A DNA stretch of 15,696 nt from the NCBI GenBank assembly GCA_030831885.1, contig JAURKF010000217.1, positions 1 to 15,696 on the forward strand, in the 5' to 3' direction. Made by a program: the position numbers and the translations under genes. The stretch is from Flavobacteriales bacterium (GTDB taxonomy: Bacteria; Bacteroidota; Bacteroidia; Flavobacteriales; UA16). Below the pieces are notes generated by a model that was given only the letters and a program-made list of their open reading frames with translations, did no database searches and was not told the origin of the DNA. The stretch's first letter is position 1, and the number at the start of each line of letters is the position of its first letter. Positions 1 to 7,868 of this stretch are shown piece by piece.

Positions 1-1209
1 ATGGATTTAGCCATGCAAAACGGAGCGCCGGTAATCGGACTCAACGACAGTGGTGGTGCGCGCATTCAAGAGGGGGTGGTATCACTCGGTGCCTATGCCG
101 ATATTTTCTACCGCAACACGCGGGCAAGTGGCGTGGTTCCCCAAATAAGCGCTATCATGGGGCCATGCGCCGGTGGCGCTGTTTATTCGCCTGCCTTAAC
201 TGATTTTATCCTGATGGTGGAAAACACCAGTTACATGTTTGTGACGGGGCCCAATGTGGTGAAAACGGTAACACACGAAGAGGTGAGTAGTGAAGAACTA
301 GGCGGTGCCAGCACGCATGCCACAAAGAGCGGGGTTACACATTTCAAAGCAGAAAATGATGTGGCCTGTCTGCGCATGATTCGAGATTTACTTCAATACA
401 TGCCTCAAAATTGTGAGGACCAAGCGCCATCAACATCTTATTCGGCAGGTAATGAAACAAGGCCTAAACTCGACACGCTCATTCCGGACAATCCCAATCA
501 ACCCTATGATATGCATGAAGTGATTGATGAGGTGATAGATGGGGGGTCCTGGATGGAAGTGCACAAAGACTTTGCGGAAAATATTATCGTCGGGTTTGCT
601 CGCATTGCGGGACGTAGTGTTGGCATAGTAGCTAATCAACCCGCTTTTCTTGCGGGTGTACTGGATATCAAATCATCTACTAAAGGAGCCAGATTCGTGC
701 GGTTCTGCGATTCATTCAATATTCCTCTGCTCGTTTTTGAAGATGTTCCAGGCTTTTTACCCGGCACAGATCAGGAGTGGAATGGAATAATATCAAATGG
801 CGCCAAATTGCTCTATGCATTTAGCGAAGCCACCGTTCCTCGTGTAACGGTTATAACTCGAAAAGCCTATGGCGGAGCTTATGATGTTATGAACTCGAAA
901 CACATTGGTGCCGACATGAATTATGCTTGGCCCTCAGCAGAGATTGCGGTTATGGGAGCAAAAGGTGCGGCTGAAATCATCTTTAAAAAGGAAATCTCGG
1001 AAGCCCGTAATCCTGAACAAAAGTGGAAGGAAAAAGAATCGGAATATGCCGATTTATTCGCTAATCCATACAGCGCGGCCCAACGCGGATATGTTGATGA
1101 AGTTATACTTCCTTCACAAACACGCGAAAAATTGATTCGCGCATTTGCTATGCTTGAAAACAAAGTGGACACTATGCCTCGCAAAAAGCATAGCAACATG
1201 CCCTTATAA
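1..1209 (+). CDS. pccB: Propionyl-CoA (acyl-CoA) carboxylase beta subunit, 3' part
   Basis: This is the carboxyltransferase subunit of a biotin-dependent acyl-CoA carboxylase, which moves CO2 from carboxybiotin to propionyl-CoA to give methylmalonyl-CoA in the cytoplasm. The 402 visible residues lack roughly the first 110 of a family member of about 510 residues, so the ATG at position 1 is an internal methionine and the gene starts outside the window. Visible hallmarks are [10 protein letters not shown] (residues 18-27), [16 protein letters not shown] (54-69), the [14 protein letters not shown] motif (247-260) and [15 protein letters not shown] (287-301). The aspartate at residue 295 in GGAYDVM matches the position that, as I recall from Streptomyces carboxylases, favours propionyl-CoA over acetyl-CoA; substrate choice is therefore inferred. 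The biotin-carrying subunit is not in view. The stop lies 11 nt before yicC, so the two may be cotranscribed. Confidence 0.93.
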   Translation: MDLAMQNGAPVIGLNDSGGARIQEGVVSLGAYADIFYRNTRASGVVPQISAIMGPCAGGAVYSPALTDFILMVENTSYMFVTGPNVVKTVTHEEVSSEELGGASTHATKSGVTHFKAENDVACLRMIRDLLQYMPQNCEDQAPSTSYSAGNETRPKLDTLIPDNPNQPYDMHEVIDEVIDGGSWMEVHKDFAENIIVGFARIAGRSVGIVANQPAFLAGVLDIKSSTKGARFVRFCDSFNIPLLVFEDVPGFLPGTDQEWNGIISNGAKLLYAFSEATVPRVTVITRKAYGGAYDVMNSKHIGADMNYAWPSAEIAVMGAKGAAEIIFKKEISEARNPEQKWKEKESEYADLFANPYSAAQRGYVDEVILPSQTREKLIRAFAMLENKVDTMPRKKHSNMPL

Positions 1210-1220
1210 CACCCTTGAAT

Positions 1221-2090
1221 ATGCTTCGATCGATGACCGGTTTCGGTAAAACCGAAGGAACCTTAGGTAATAAAAAATTCACCGTTGAATTGCGCGCACT
1301 CAACAGCAAACAGCTCGACCTGAATATGCGCATTCCAAGCACCTATCGCGAAAAAGAACTTGAGCTTCGTTCGTGGCTGAGCGAAAATATTCAGCGAGGC
1401 AAGGCCGACTTACTCGTGTATTACGAAAGCTTAGAGGCAGAAAAAAGAATGGCTATCAACAAGCCACTCATGCACGCTTATTACCAAGATCTAAAATCTT
1501 TCGCTACAGAAGCAACTATTGAAGGCGGTGATTTTATAAACGCGATAATGCGCATTCCAGATGTGTTGAAACCCGAGTCAACAGAACTGGACGAAGAAGA
1601 GTGGGCTGCCCTTTTCGCGATGATCAAAGATGCGTTTCACAGGTTCGACACCTACCGTAAACTGGAAGGAGAAAAGCTCACGAATGACTTTCATAAACGC
1701 ATTGACCTCATTCTCGAGAATCGTGAAGCACTAAATGGGCCCATTGCGGCTCGGAACCAGCGGGTGAGACAAAAGCTGCGCAACAATCTGGAAGAGCTTA
1801 TTCCAATAGACAAAATAGACCCCAATCGTTTCGAGCAGGAGTTAATCTATTACTTGGAACGCCTCGATATCAGCGAAGAATATCAGCGACTTGAAACAAA
1901 CTGTTTGCATTTTCGCGATGAGTTAAATGGAGAGTCACAAGGTAAAAAACTTGGTTTTGTGTCGCAGGAAATTGGGCGTGAAATAAACACGATAGGGAGC
2001 AAAGCCAATGATGCGGATATGCAAAGGCTGGTCGTAATAATGAAAGATGAACTCGAAAAAATCAAAGAGCAAATCAACAACGTGCTCTAA
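1221..2090 (+). CDS. yicC: YicC/YloC family endoribonuclease
   Basis: A YicC-family protein of 289 residues, the usual length. The family is described as an RNase that acts on small RNAs and mRNA in Escherichia coli and Bacillus. The N-terminal signature RSMTGFGKTEG (residues 3-13) and the C-terminal DUF1732 signature GKKLGFVSQEIGREINTIGSKAND (starting near residue 240) are both present and intact. A TTG six nucleotides upstream (1215) would add two residues; ATG 1221 is preferred because family members begin directly with M-x-x-SMTGFG. No Shine-Dalgarno sequence is visible. The gene lies 11 nt after the carboxylase gene and 30 nt before gmk, next to which yicC is found in many bacteria, so this is conserved context. 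Confidence 0.93.
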   Translation: MLRSMTGFGKTEGTLGNKKFTVELRALNSKQLDLNMRIPSTYREKELELRSWLSENIQRGKADLLVYYESLEAEKRMAINKPLMHAYYQDLKSFATEATIEGGDFINAIMRIPDVLKPESTELDEEEWAALFAMIKDAFHRFDTYRKLEGEKLTNDFHKRIDLILENREALNGPIAARNQRVRQKLRNNLEELIPIDKIDPNRFEQELIYYLERLDISEEYQRLETNCLHFRDELNGESQGKKLGFVSQEIGREINTIGSKANDADMQRLVVIMKDELEKIKEQINNVL

Positions 2091-2093
2091 CGA

Positions 2094-2101
2094 TATCTTT
2101 G
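2094..2101 (+). promoter_or_regulatory. Bacteroidota-type -7 promoter element for gmk-nadD
   Basis: TATCTTTG matches the TAnnTTTG consensus of the Bacteroidota housekeeping sigma factor exactly. It lies in the 30-nt gap after yicC, and its last base is 20 nt before the gmk ATG. I do not see a convincing TTG-type -33 box at the expected distance, since that position lies in the end of yicC and is A-rich. Confidence 0.6.
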
Positions 2102-2120
2102 CGGCCCCATTTCTTCGCAT

Positions 2121-2696
2121 ATGTCAACTGGTAAAGCCATCATTTTCTCGGCACCTAGCGGTGCAGGCAAGACTACGATCGTTCGACATCTTATGGGTTT
2201 GCCAGATCTTCATCTCGCCTTCTCTGTTTCAGCCACCACTCGAGCCAAACGCGACTATGAAATAGACGGAAGGGATTACTACTTTATATCGGCGGATGAA
2301 TTTTTGCATCGAGTAAAAAACAATGAATTCATCGAATGGGAGGAGGTGTATAGCGGACAATACTACGGCACGCTGCATAGTGAAATCGAACGCGTCTGGA
2401 GTAGGGGAGAGCACGTCATTTTCGATGTGGATGTCGTTGGGGGGTTGAACCTAAAAAAATTGCTCGGAGACAAAGCACTTTCTGTTTTTGTAAAAGCGCC
2501 TAGCGTTGAAGCGTTGGAGGATCGCCTTCAGAAAAGAAGCACCGAAACTCCAGAAAAAATTCGATTACGAATAGCCAAGGCCAATCAGGAAATGACTTTT
2601 GAGCCTCGTTTCGACCGTGTTATTATCAATAGTGATCTTGCCACTGCGTTTCAAGAGGCCGAATCATGTGTTCGTGAATTTCTCAATACACCATGA
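2121..2696 (+). CDS. gmk: Guanylate kinase
   Basis: Guanylate kinase phosphorylates GMP to GDP with ATP in the cytoplasm and is essential for guanine nucleotide supply. At 191 residues it has normal length. The P-loop SAPSGAGKTT (residues 10-19) is followed by the GMP-binding segment: SATTRAKRDYEIDGRDYYF (starting near residue 36, with the conserved S-TTR and the G--Y-F pattern) and EFIEWEEVYSGQYYGT (near 71). The family usually has G-PSG-GK and here the first glycine is alanine, a tolerated variation. The ATG at 2121 gives the family start and follows a -7 promoter element by 20 nt. The stop overlaps the nadD start by 4 nt (ATGA), which indicates translational coupling. Confidence 0.97.
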   Translation: MSTGKAIIFSAPSGAGKTTIVRHLMGLPDLHLAFSVSATTRAKRDYEIDGRDYYFISADEFLHRVKNNEFIEWEEVYSGQYYGTLHSEIERVWSRGEHVIFDVDVVGGLNLKKLLGDKALSVFVKAPSVEALEDRLQKRSTETPEKIRLRIAKANQEMTFEPRFDRVIINSDLATAFQEAESCVREFLNTP

Positions 2697-3280
2697 AAAT
2701 TGGGTTGTACTTCGGGTCGTTCAACCCCATACACAACGGGCATATTCACATTGCGCAAGAGGCTCTTTCGCAGTGCGACCTGGGGGAAGTTTGGTTAATG
2801 GTCTCTCCACAAAATCCGTTTAAGAAGGCGAGCGACCTAGCGCCCGAAGAAGACCGACTCAACATGGCTCGCATCGCCTGCGAAGGATTTAGGAATATAC
2901 ACGTAAGCGACATTGAGTTTTCTCTACCGCGGCCATCGTTTACAATTACCACATTGAAGAAACTGTGCTCCGATTTTCCGGAAAACACTTTCTATCTAAT
3001 CCTTGGAGAGGACAACATTGGATCTCTCAACCAATGGAAAGATATTACTGAGCTATTGACAATTGTTGAAGTAATAGTCTATCCTCGGGCTGGCTCAGAT
3101 TCGGTATTTCCCTCAGAACTAAAGGCCTTCAACGATAAGTTTCAATGGCTGAAAGGAAAACACATTGAGGTCTCCGCAACAGAGGTACGTCACCATTTAA
3201 AAGCCGGCCTACCACTCCACACAATGCTTCACGTGGGTGTAGCAGAGTACATCCTCAGCCATCATTTATACTCTTCTTGA
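2693..3280 (+). CDS. nadD: Nicotinate-nucleotide adenylyltransferase
   Basis: NadD joins nicotinate mononucleotide and ATP to form deamido-NAD, the late step of NAD synthesis in the cytoplasm. The 195-residue protein has the nucleotidyltransferase signature GSFNPIHNGH (residues 8-17, with the catalytic HxGH-like element), the substrate-binding segment VSPQNPFK near residue 37, the LILGEDN motif near 101, and the VSATEVRHHL motif near 162, equivalent to the ISST-IR motif that binds the ATP phosphates. The start codon is inside the gmk stop (ATGA), so the two genes form an operon. Its last 19 nt overlap the end of the convergent EamA transporter gene. Confidence 0.95.
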   Translation: MKIGLYFGSFNPIHNGHIHIAQEALSQCDLGEVWLMVSPQNPFKKASDLAPEEDRLNMARIACEGFRNIHVSDIEFSLPRPSFTITTLKKLCSDFPENTFYLILGEDNIGSLNQWKDITELLTIVEVIVYPRAGSDSVFPSELKAFNDKFQWLKGKHIEVSATEVRHHLKAGLPLHTMLHVGVAEYILSHHLYSS

Positions 3281-4164
3281 GCTAACGCAGAGATCTTTCG
3301 ACGCTTTATCCACGTGTCGACAAACAGAGTGGAGATAATGACAAGCCCCCCTAAATAAAACTCAGGGCTCATGCGCTCCTCACTTCCATACAACATCAGC
3401 GCAATCAAAATGGTATATACCGGCTCCATGTTGATAGCTAATGCACAGGTAAATGGGCTGAGCACCCTCATCACGCGAATACTCACAATAAACGCGACCC
3501 CCGTGCACAAAAAACCCAATAAAAGCAGAAGTTGAAAGTCGCGACCGGCAGGTAGCTCTATCATTTCCGTGCCGCGACCCGAAATGAGCAAAAACAAGGA
3601 TAGGCCCAAACTAGCAAATATCATTTCCCAAAAAGCAATGGTTGTCGGGTGGTGTATTTCTACAAGCCTTGAATTGAATGCGGAGAATAATGCGGCCAGA
3701 AAAGCAGCCAATAAAGACAATATGATGCCTACGGAATATTGCGATTCAAATTTGAAAATCAGACAGATTCCCAATATAACCACTAGGCCCAACAGCATTT
3801 CATATCGCTTAGGTTTTTCGCCCTTGATGGCTGGATGAATCAACGAAACAAAAAAGGCAGATGTACTAAGCACCACAAGCGCCACAGAAATTTTTGAATA
3901 CTTAATGCTTGCAAAAAAACACACCCAGTGTGCTGCAGTAAGAAGGCCAACAACCGCAAAACGCAGCAAGCCTGCCTTATTTGTTTTTACTGATGATTTA
4001 AAAAATACCGAAATCAAGGCGATAGAAACCACAGCAATAATTACTCGCCACCAAACCAATATAAAAGGTTCCAGTGATATTTCCTGCCCCAAAATACCCG
4101 TAAGCCCCCAAACGAGTACAATAAGGTGAAGAATCAACAAATTAGTGGTGTGCTCGGTCCTCAT
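3262..4164 (-). CDS. EamA/DMT family transporter
   Basis: A 300-residue inner-membrane protein of the drug/metabolite transporter superfamily, with about ten hydrophobic segments arranged as two EamA repeats. The N-terminal repeat starts at HLIVLVWGLTGILGQ and the C-terminal repeat begins near IILSLLAAFLAALFSAFNSR. The pattern of the last helices, including ALAINMEPVYTILIALMLYGSEE, is typical of EamA proteins, which mostly export small metabolites or amino acids; the substrate here cannot be told. An upstream TTG at 4185 is in frame, but ATG 4164 (MRTEHTTN) is preferred because it reduces overlap with the preceding DUF502 gene from 44 to 23 nt. It is probably cotranscribed with DUF502. The C-terminus ends in a charged tail, and its coding end overlaps nadD. 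Confidence 0.88.
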   Translation of the reverse strand: MRTEHTTNLLILHLIVLVWGLTGILGQEISLEPFILVWWRVIIAVVSIALISVFFKSSVKTNKAGLLRFAVVGLLTAAHWVCFFASIKYSKISVALVVLSTSAFFVSLIHPAIKGEKPKRYEMLLGLVVILGICLIFKFESQYSVGIILSLLAAFLAALFSAFNSRLVEIHHPTTIAFWEMIFASLGLSLFLLISGRGTEMIELPAGRDFQLLLLLGFLCTGVAFIVSIRVMRVLSPFTCALAINMEPVYTILIALMLYGSEERMSPEFYLGGLVIISTLFVDTWIKRRKISALAQEEYK

Positions 4165-4771
4165 GCTCCGGTTCAAAATCAACAATACCGCCGCTCATGG
4201 TGTACTTGAGCACATCTACAGCATTGCGCTCAATTCGTGTTATATTTTTCACAGGAACAATCATCATGTGGCCAGAAAAGCTATAACTCATGGGGAAGTA
4301 CACGGCAACTTTTCCTTGAATATTACCCAGCTCCGAAAGATCTGTATCAGTTATAAAGCCAATCATTTCAAGCTCCATTTGCTCACTCACCCTCACTAAA
4401 ACGGGCTGATTGAACTTCTTCTCCTTGCCAACAAATGCACTCAACACATCCGATATGGCGTTGTACAGGTTATTTACACCAGGAATTTTATCGAGCAACC
4501 GCTGAAACCAACCCTTGATGCGATCGTTGATAAACATGCCACCAAACCATCCCATCACAAACAGCACCAACACAAGCATTATAATTCCCCATCCCCAAAA
4601 ATGATCGCCACGTGTAATCATCTCCTCCTCGGTGTACAGAATACGTGGAACAATGCTGTCGAGAAAGCTAAAAAGCTTATAAATAATATACCCTGTGCCA
4701 AAGACGGGCAGTGCTATAACAAGACCATTAAGCACATAATGGATGAACTTCCGCAAGTATTTGTTTTTCAT
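4142..4771 (-). CDS. DUF502 family membrane protein
   Basis: A 209-residue protein of the DUF502 family, whose function is not established. Two hydrophobic segments are visible, around residues 10-33 (VLNGLVIALPVFGTGYIIYKLF) and 54-77 (GWGIIMLVLVLFVMGWFGGMF), followed by a soluble domain with the family-like stretches IPGVNNLYNAISDVLSAF and a C-terminal KYTMSGGIV. ATG 4771 is chosen over the TTG at 4780 because it places MKNKYLRKFIHY at the start and lies 20 nt after a clear TAACTTTG promoter element. The C-terminus is histidine- and acid-rich (EPEHEDRAHH). The gene overlaps the following EamA transporter gene, so they are likely cotranscribed. Confidence 0.85.
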   Translation of the reverse strand: MKNKYLRKFIHYVLNGLVIALPVFGTGYIIYKLFSFLDSIVPRILYTEEEMITRGDHFWGWGIIMLVLVLFVMGWFGGMFINDRIKGWFQRLLDKIPGVNNLYNAISDVLSAFVGKEKKFNQPVLVRVSEQMELEMIGFITDTDLSELGNIQGKVAVYFPMSYSFSGHMMIVPVKNITRIERNAVDVLKYTMSGGIVDFEPEHEDRAHH

Positions 4772-4790
4772 TTTTCGCAAGAATTGGGTG

Positions 4791-4798
4791 CAAAGTTA
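4791..4798 (-). promoter_or_regulatory. Bacteroidota-type -7 promoter element for DUF502-EamA
   Basis: On the minus strand this reads TAACTTTG, an exact TAnnTTTG match. Its 3' end is 20 nt before ATG 4771, the same distance as for gmk. It supports a separate transcription unit for the DUF502 and EamA genes, distinct from the upstream two-component genes. Confidence 0.6.
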
Positions 4799-4819
4799 CA
4801 TGTGCTAAACGATGACATT

Positions 4820-4836
4820 CCACACAGAACGTGTGG
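4820..4836. repeat. Small GC-rich inverted repeat before the DUF502 promoter
   Basis: CCACAC and GTGTGG form a perfect 6-bp inverted repeat with a 5-nt loop (AGAAC on the + strand). It lies in the 105-nt gap between the response regulator stop and the DUF502 start, about 20-40 nt upstream of the -7 element. There is no T-run after it on the minus strand, so it is not a classic intrinsic terminator. It may be a weak hairpin or an operator. Confidence 0.4.
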
Positions 4837-4876
4837 CCATACAGAACCGAAAACCCAACATAACTTAGCTGTGTAC

Positions 4877-5626
4877 TCACAGCACATTGATGCGCTCGCC
4901 GAATTCGTCCCGATAATTGCCGCCCACCGGTATCTCTTTGTTGATGTCAACAAGAATAATATCACTACCTGATATGCAAGCAATTTTGTCCATGTTAACG
5001 ATATAAGAGCGGTGCAAACGCTGAAAGACTGTTTTAGGGAGTTTGCGCTCGATATCTTTCATCGTAGCATGAATAATGTATTTGGTATCGGTAGTAACTA
5101 TCTGCATGTAGTCCTTAAGTGCTTCTACATAATAAATATCAGAAGTATTAACCTTCACCAACTTCGATTGATGCTTAATGAAAAGATAGTTTGCATTCGA
5201 CTTAAAGCTCGTTAATGAGCGCAGCAATTCATTTTCAACACGAACCTCCTTTTCCTTTCCATGTTTGTGAATGGCCATCTCAATGGTCGTGTGAAGGTCT
5301 ATTTCCTTGAATGGCTTAAGGATATATCCGTGAGGCTCCGTTATCTTGGCCTTATTCAGGGTGGGCTCATCCGCAAAAGCGGTGAGGTATATCACGGGAA
5401 TGTCCATTTCCTGCTTGATAGCCTCGGCTGTGTCAATTCCGGTCATGCTTCCCTTAATCTGAATATCCATCAATGCTACATCCGGTTTGGTAGCGCGCGC
5501 CAATTCAATAGCTCTTTCACCATTGTCGGCTTGGGCAACTACGTGATAACCTAATTTTTCTAGACTGCGTTCAATGTCCTTACGCACAATGCTTTCATCT
5601 TCAACGACAAGAATGTTGACTGCCAT
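4877..5626 (-). CDS. LytTR-family two-component response regulator
   Basis: A 249-residue DNA-binding response regulator. The receiver domain (residues 1-125) has the acidic pocket E9-D10, the phosphoacceptor D54 in VALMDIQI, T82 in IYLTAFAD and K104 in YILKPF, all intact. A linker leads to a LytTR domain (about 145-249) with DIYYVEALKDYMQIVT and the typical FQRLHRSYIVNMDKI segment. LytTR domains bind direct repeats upstream of target genes. The gene follows the histidine kinase gene after a 46-nt gap on the same strand, so the kinase is its likely partner. It may also have its own weaker promoter in that gap. The targets are not known from the sequence. Confidence 0.95.
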   Translation of the reverse strand: MAVNILVVEDESIVRKDIERSLEKLGYHVVAQADNGERAIELARATKPDVALMDIQIKGSMTGIDTAEAIKQEMDIPVIYLTAFADEPTLNKAKITEPHGYILKPFKEIDLHTTIEMAIHKHGKEKEVRVENELLRSLTSFKSNANYLFIKHQSKLVKVNTSDIYYVEALKDYMQIVTTDTKYIIHATMKDIERKLPKTVFQRLHRSYIVNMDKIACISGSDIILVDINKEIPVGGNYRDEFGERINVL

Positions 5627-5653
5627 AACCGGTAATTTTAGTAGAATTCAGTG

Positions 5654-5660
5654 CAAGATA
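5654..5660 (-). promoter_or_regulatory. Possible weak -7-like element before the response regulator
   Basis: On the minus strand this reads TATCTTG, which resembles TAnnTTTG with one T missing. It lies in the 46-nt gap between kinase and regulator genes, 28 nt before the regulator ATG. It may be chance; readthrough from the kinase gene is the simpler assumption. Confidence 0.25.
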
Positions 5661-5672
5661 AGGTTGTTTAGC

Positions 5673-7868
5673 CTACTTGCGACGAAAGCGAATGAAAAAT
5701 TCGGTGCCGTTTTCCTGGCCCACTGTCATTGTAGCGTCGAGTTGTTCCAGAAGCGCATATACCAATTGAATTCCCAGTGAATTGTTTTTTTCGTAGGCAA
5801 AGTCCTTTGGCAGGCCAACACCATCATCCTTTACGGCAAGTTGTATCTCTTGATCCTGCTCTTTAAGTATAATCGCCAGGCGGCCGTTTTTTCTCCCCTT
5901 AAATGCGTACTTCAATGCGTTACTTACAAGTTCATTGATAATGAGACCGCACGGTATAGCTTGGTCCAGATTCAACCCTACCGACTCCATTTCGGGCTCA
6001 AAGCTGACGTTGGTTCCTACCGTTTTATAGCTCTGAATAAGATTTGAGGCAATGGTCTTTATGTAATCCATGAATTCCAGTCGGCTGAAATCCGCCGTGC
6101 GATAAATCGTTTCATGGATGAACGACATGCTTTTAATTCTTTGCTGACTCTCACGTAAAATTTCCAGCGTATGCGGATCACTTACATAACCCGTTTGCAA
6201 ATTCAGAATACTTGAAATTACCTGTAGGTTATTTTTCACTCGGTGATGCACCTCCTGAAGGAGCACCTCCTTTTCCTTTAATGAATCACGAACTTTTCTA
6301 TCAATCTCTTTGCGGTCTGTGTTATCGTAAACAAGGCAAGACAACTCTTCCAATTCACCATGCAAATAGACCGGATTTAAAAAACACTGCCACCAAATAG
6401 TTTGACCTTGTCCATTGATTAACGGAAGCTCAAACTGTTGCGGCCGCCCCTTAAATCCGTTTGTAAACGACTGGAGCTGTCCCTGATAAAAATTGTGATC
6501 TAAATGCCTTTTTAATAAGTCGGTAACATTATCACCCTCCTTCACCTCTTCACCAAACACATTCTTCATTTCTGTTGTGAAGTTCTTATTCATTGCGGTC
6601 GCTGCAAAGTCGTGATTGAGTGTCCACATCAATAGATTTTCAGTGCTATTGAAAATAGCCTCAATCTTAGCTGTTTGCTCAAGGGTTTGACGCTGCTGCT
6701 GCTCTAGCTTATGTTGTGTCGCCCTATGCTCATCGATTTCAGCCTTGAGAGCGGCGTTAATTTCTTCTACAAAACGCACACGAACTTGCTCTTGTAACAG
6801 TTTTGCGCGATCACTAATGTTGTTTAGTGTAATCTGAATGGATGGCTTGTTTTCATAGACCGTCAATGTTGCCTTAATCTCCACATCAATAGCTGCACTA
6901 TGAATATTCACCATTTTTACTTCCTTGTTGGGTACCTCACCACCCGCCCGCACAACTTGTAAATCCTTTAAAACAGAATCTTTGTGTGTCTCCTCAATGA
7001 AATTTGAGAACTGCTCCCCAAATACTTCGTCTTCATCCTCTACGGAAAACAGCTTGCATGCAGCCTGATTCAAATACTGAATTCTTCCATCCGTAAGAAT
7101 CACCACGCCATTCTGCGAGTCCTCCAACAGACGCTGAAAACTGAGCAGGCTTTGCTGGAGTGCTTGCTCTGTGCGTTTGCTAACACTGATATCATTGAAC
7201 ACCAATACGAGTGAGCGCTTCTTGTTGTAGTCGGTGTAACTTCCCGTTATTTCCATGAATATGGTGCGGCCCATTGCATCCGTAATGCGCACATCATTTC
7301 TATTGACTACCGATATAGCAGCGCTTGCGAGAATCCGCTGAATATCGCTATCAGCAAGCAATTCATTAAGTTGCTTTCCCTTCAACATGTGGTGATTCTC
7401 CTTGCCATAAATTTTCGCAAGTTGATCATTCGAATCAAGTATCACCCCATCTTGAACAATAGCAACTCCCTCTGTTACTGAGAGTGCAAAGGTTTCAAAA
7501 CGCCGCTCACTTTCCTCCAGAGCACTTTCAATGATTTTCTTATTTGTTGGAATATCAAATAACCTCACTAGTGCATAAAGCTTATCTTCAAAATGTATCC
7601 TTGTCCATTGCACTATCTTTTCATGCTCCTCATCCTCTAATGAGATAAATCCTTTAATGTTGACTTGGTTAATGATAAACTCAATTTTTTCACGTGGCAC
7701 ATCTTTCCAGATAAGAGAATGAAAAATAGTGTTCCTTAAATCCTGCTTTGTGTGGTTAACATAAAGACAAAATTCTTCGTTTGCATCCACTATTAACATG
7801 TTCGGCCAATCTATAAGCGCCAACTTATCTACCGGGTGATTCAATATTTCCGACAAGTATTGATTCAT
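5673..7868 (-). CDS. Soluble multi-PAS sensor histidine kinase (HisKA_2 type)
   Basis: A 731-residue histidine kinase with no signal peptide and no membrane segment, so it should sense in the cytoplasm. From the N-terminus I read a degenerate PAS-like region (about 10-110), a PAS domain (118-230), a second PAS (243-345), a short coiled coil (355-400, rich in E, Q and K), a further PAS (400-520), a HisKA_2 dimerisation domain with EVHHRVKNNLQVISSILNLQ (His541/His542, one being the phosphoacceptor) and an HATPase_c domain with N box NELVSNALKYAF (near 640) and G1 box DDGVGLP (near 680). HisKA_2 kinases often pair with LytTR regulators in Bacteroidota, and such a regulator follows 46 nt downstream. 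Its ATG sits inside the stop of the MORN-repeat gene (4-nt overlap), which suggests that the two proteins are made together. No ligand can be named. Confidence 0.93.
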   Translation of the reverse strand: MNQYLSEILNHPVDKLALIDWPNMLIVDANEEFCLYVNHTKQDLRNTIFHSLIWKDVPREKIEFIINQVNIKGFISLEDEEHEKIVQWTRIHFEDKLYALVRLFDIPTNKKIIESALEESERRFETFALSVTEGVAIVQDGVILDSNDQLAKIYGKENHHMLKGKQLNELLADSDIQRILASAAISVVNRNDVRITDAMGRTIFMEITGSYTDYNKKRSLVLVFNDISVSKRTEQALQQSLLSFQRLLEDSQNGVVILTDGRIQYLNQAACKLFSVEDEDEVFGEQFSNFIEETHKDSVLKDLQVVRAGGEVPNKEVKMVNIHSAAIDVEIKATLTVYENKPSIQITLNNISDRAKLLQEQVRVRFVEEINAALKAEIDEHRATQHKLEQQQRQTLEQTAKIEAIFNSTENLLMWTLNHDFAATAMNKNFTTEMKNVFGEEVKEGDNVTDLLKRHLDHNFYQGQLQSFTNGFKGRPQQFELPLINGQGQTIWWQCFLNPVYLHGELEELSCLVYDNTDRKEIDRKVRDSLKEKEVLLQEVHHRVKNNLQVISSILNLQTGYVSDPHTLEILRESQQRIKSMSFIHETIYRTADFSRLEFMDYIKTIASNLIQSYKTVGTNVSFEPEMESVGLNLDQAIPCGLIINELVSNALKYAFKGRKNGRLAIILKEQDQEIQLAVKDDGVGLPKDFAYEKNNSLGIQLVYALLEQLDATMTVGQENGTEFFIRFRRK

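Noticed and set aside
1..3. True start codon of the carboxylase gene at position 1
   Set aside because: Family members carry about 110 further residues before this methionine; the window edge merely falls there.
430..639. Reading frames on the opposite strand of the carboxylase gene
   Set aside because: They are shadows of a well-conserved coding region, with no family resemblance or initiation signals.
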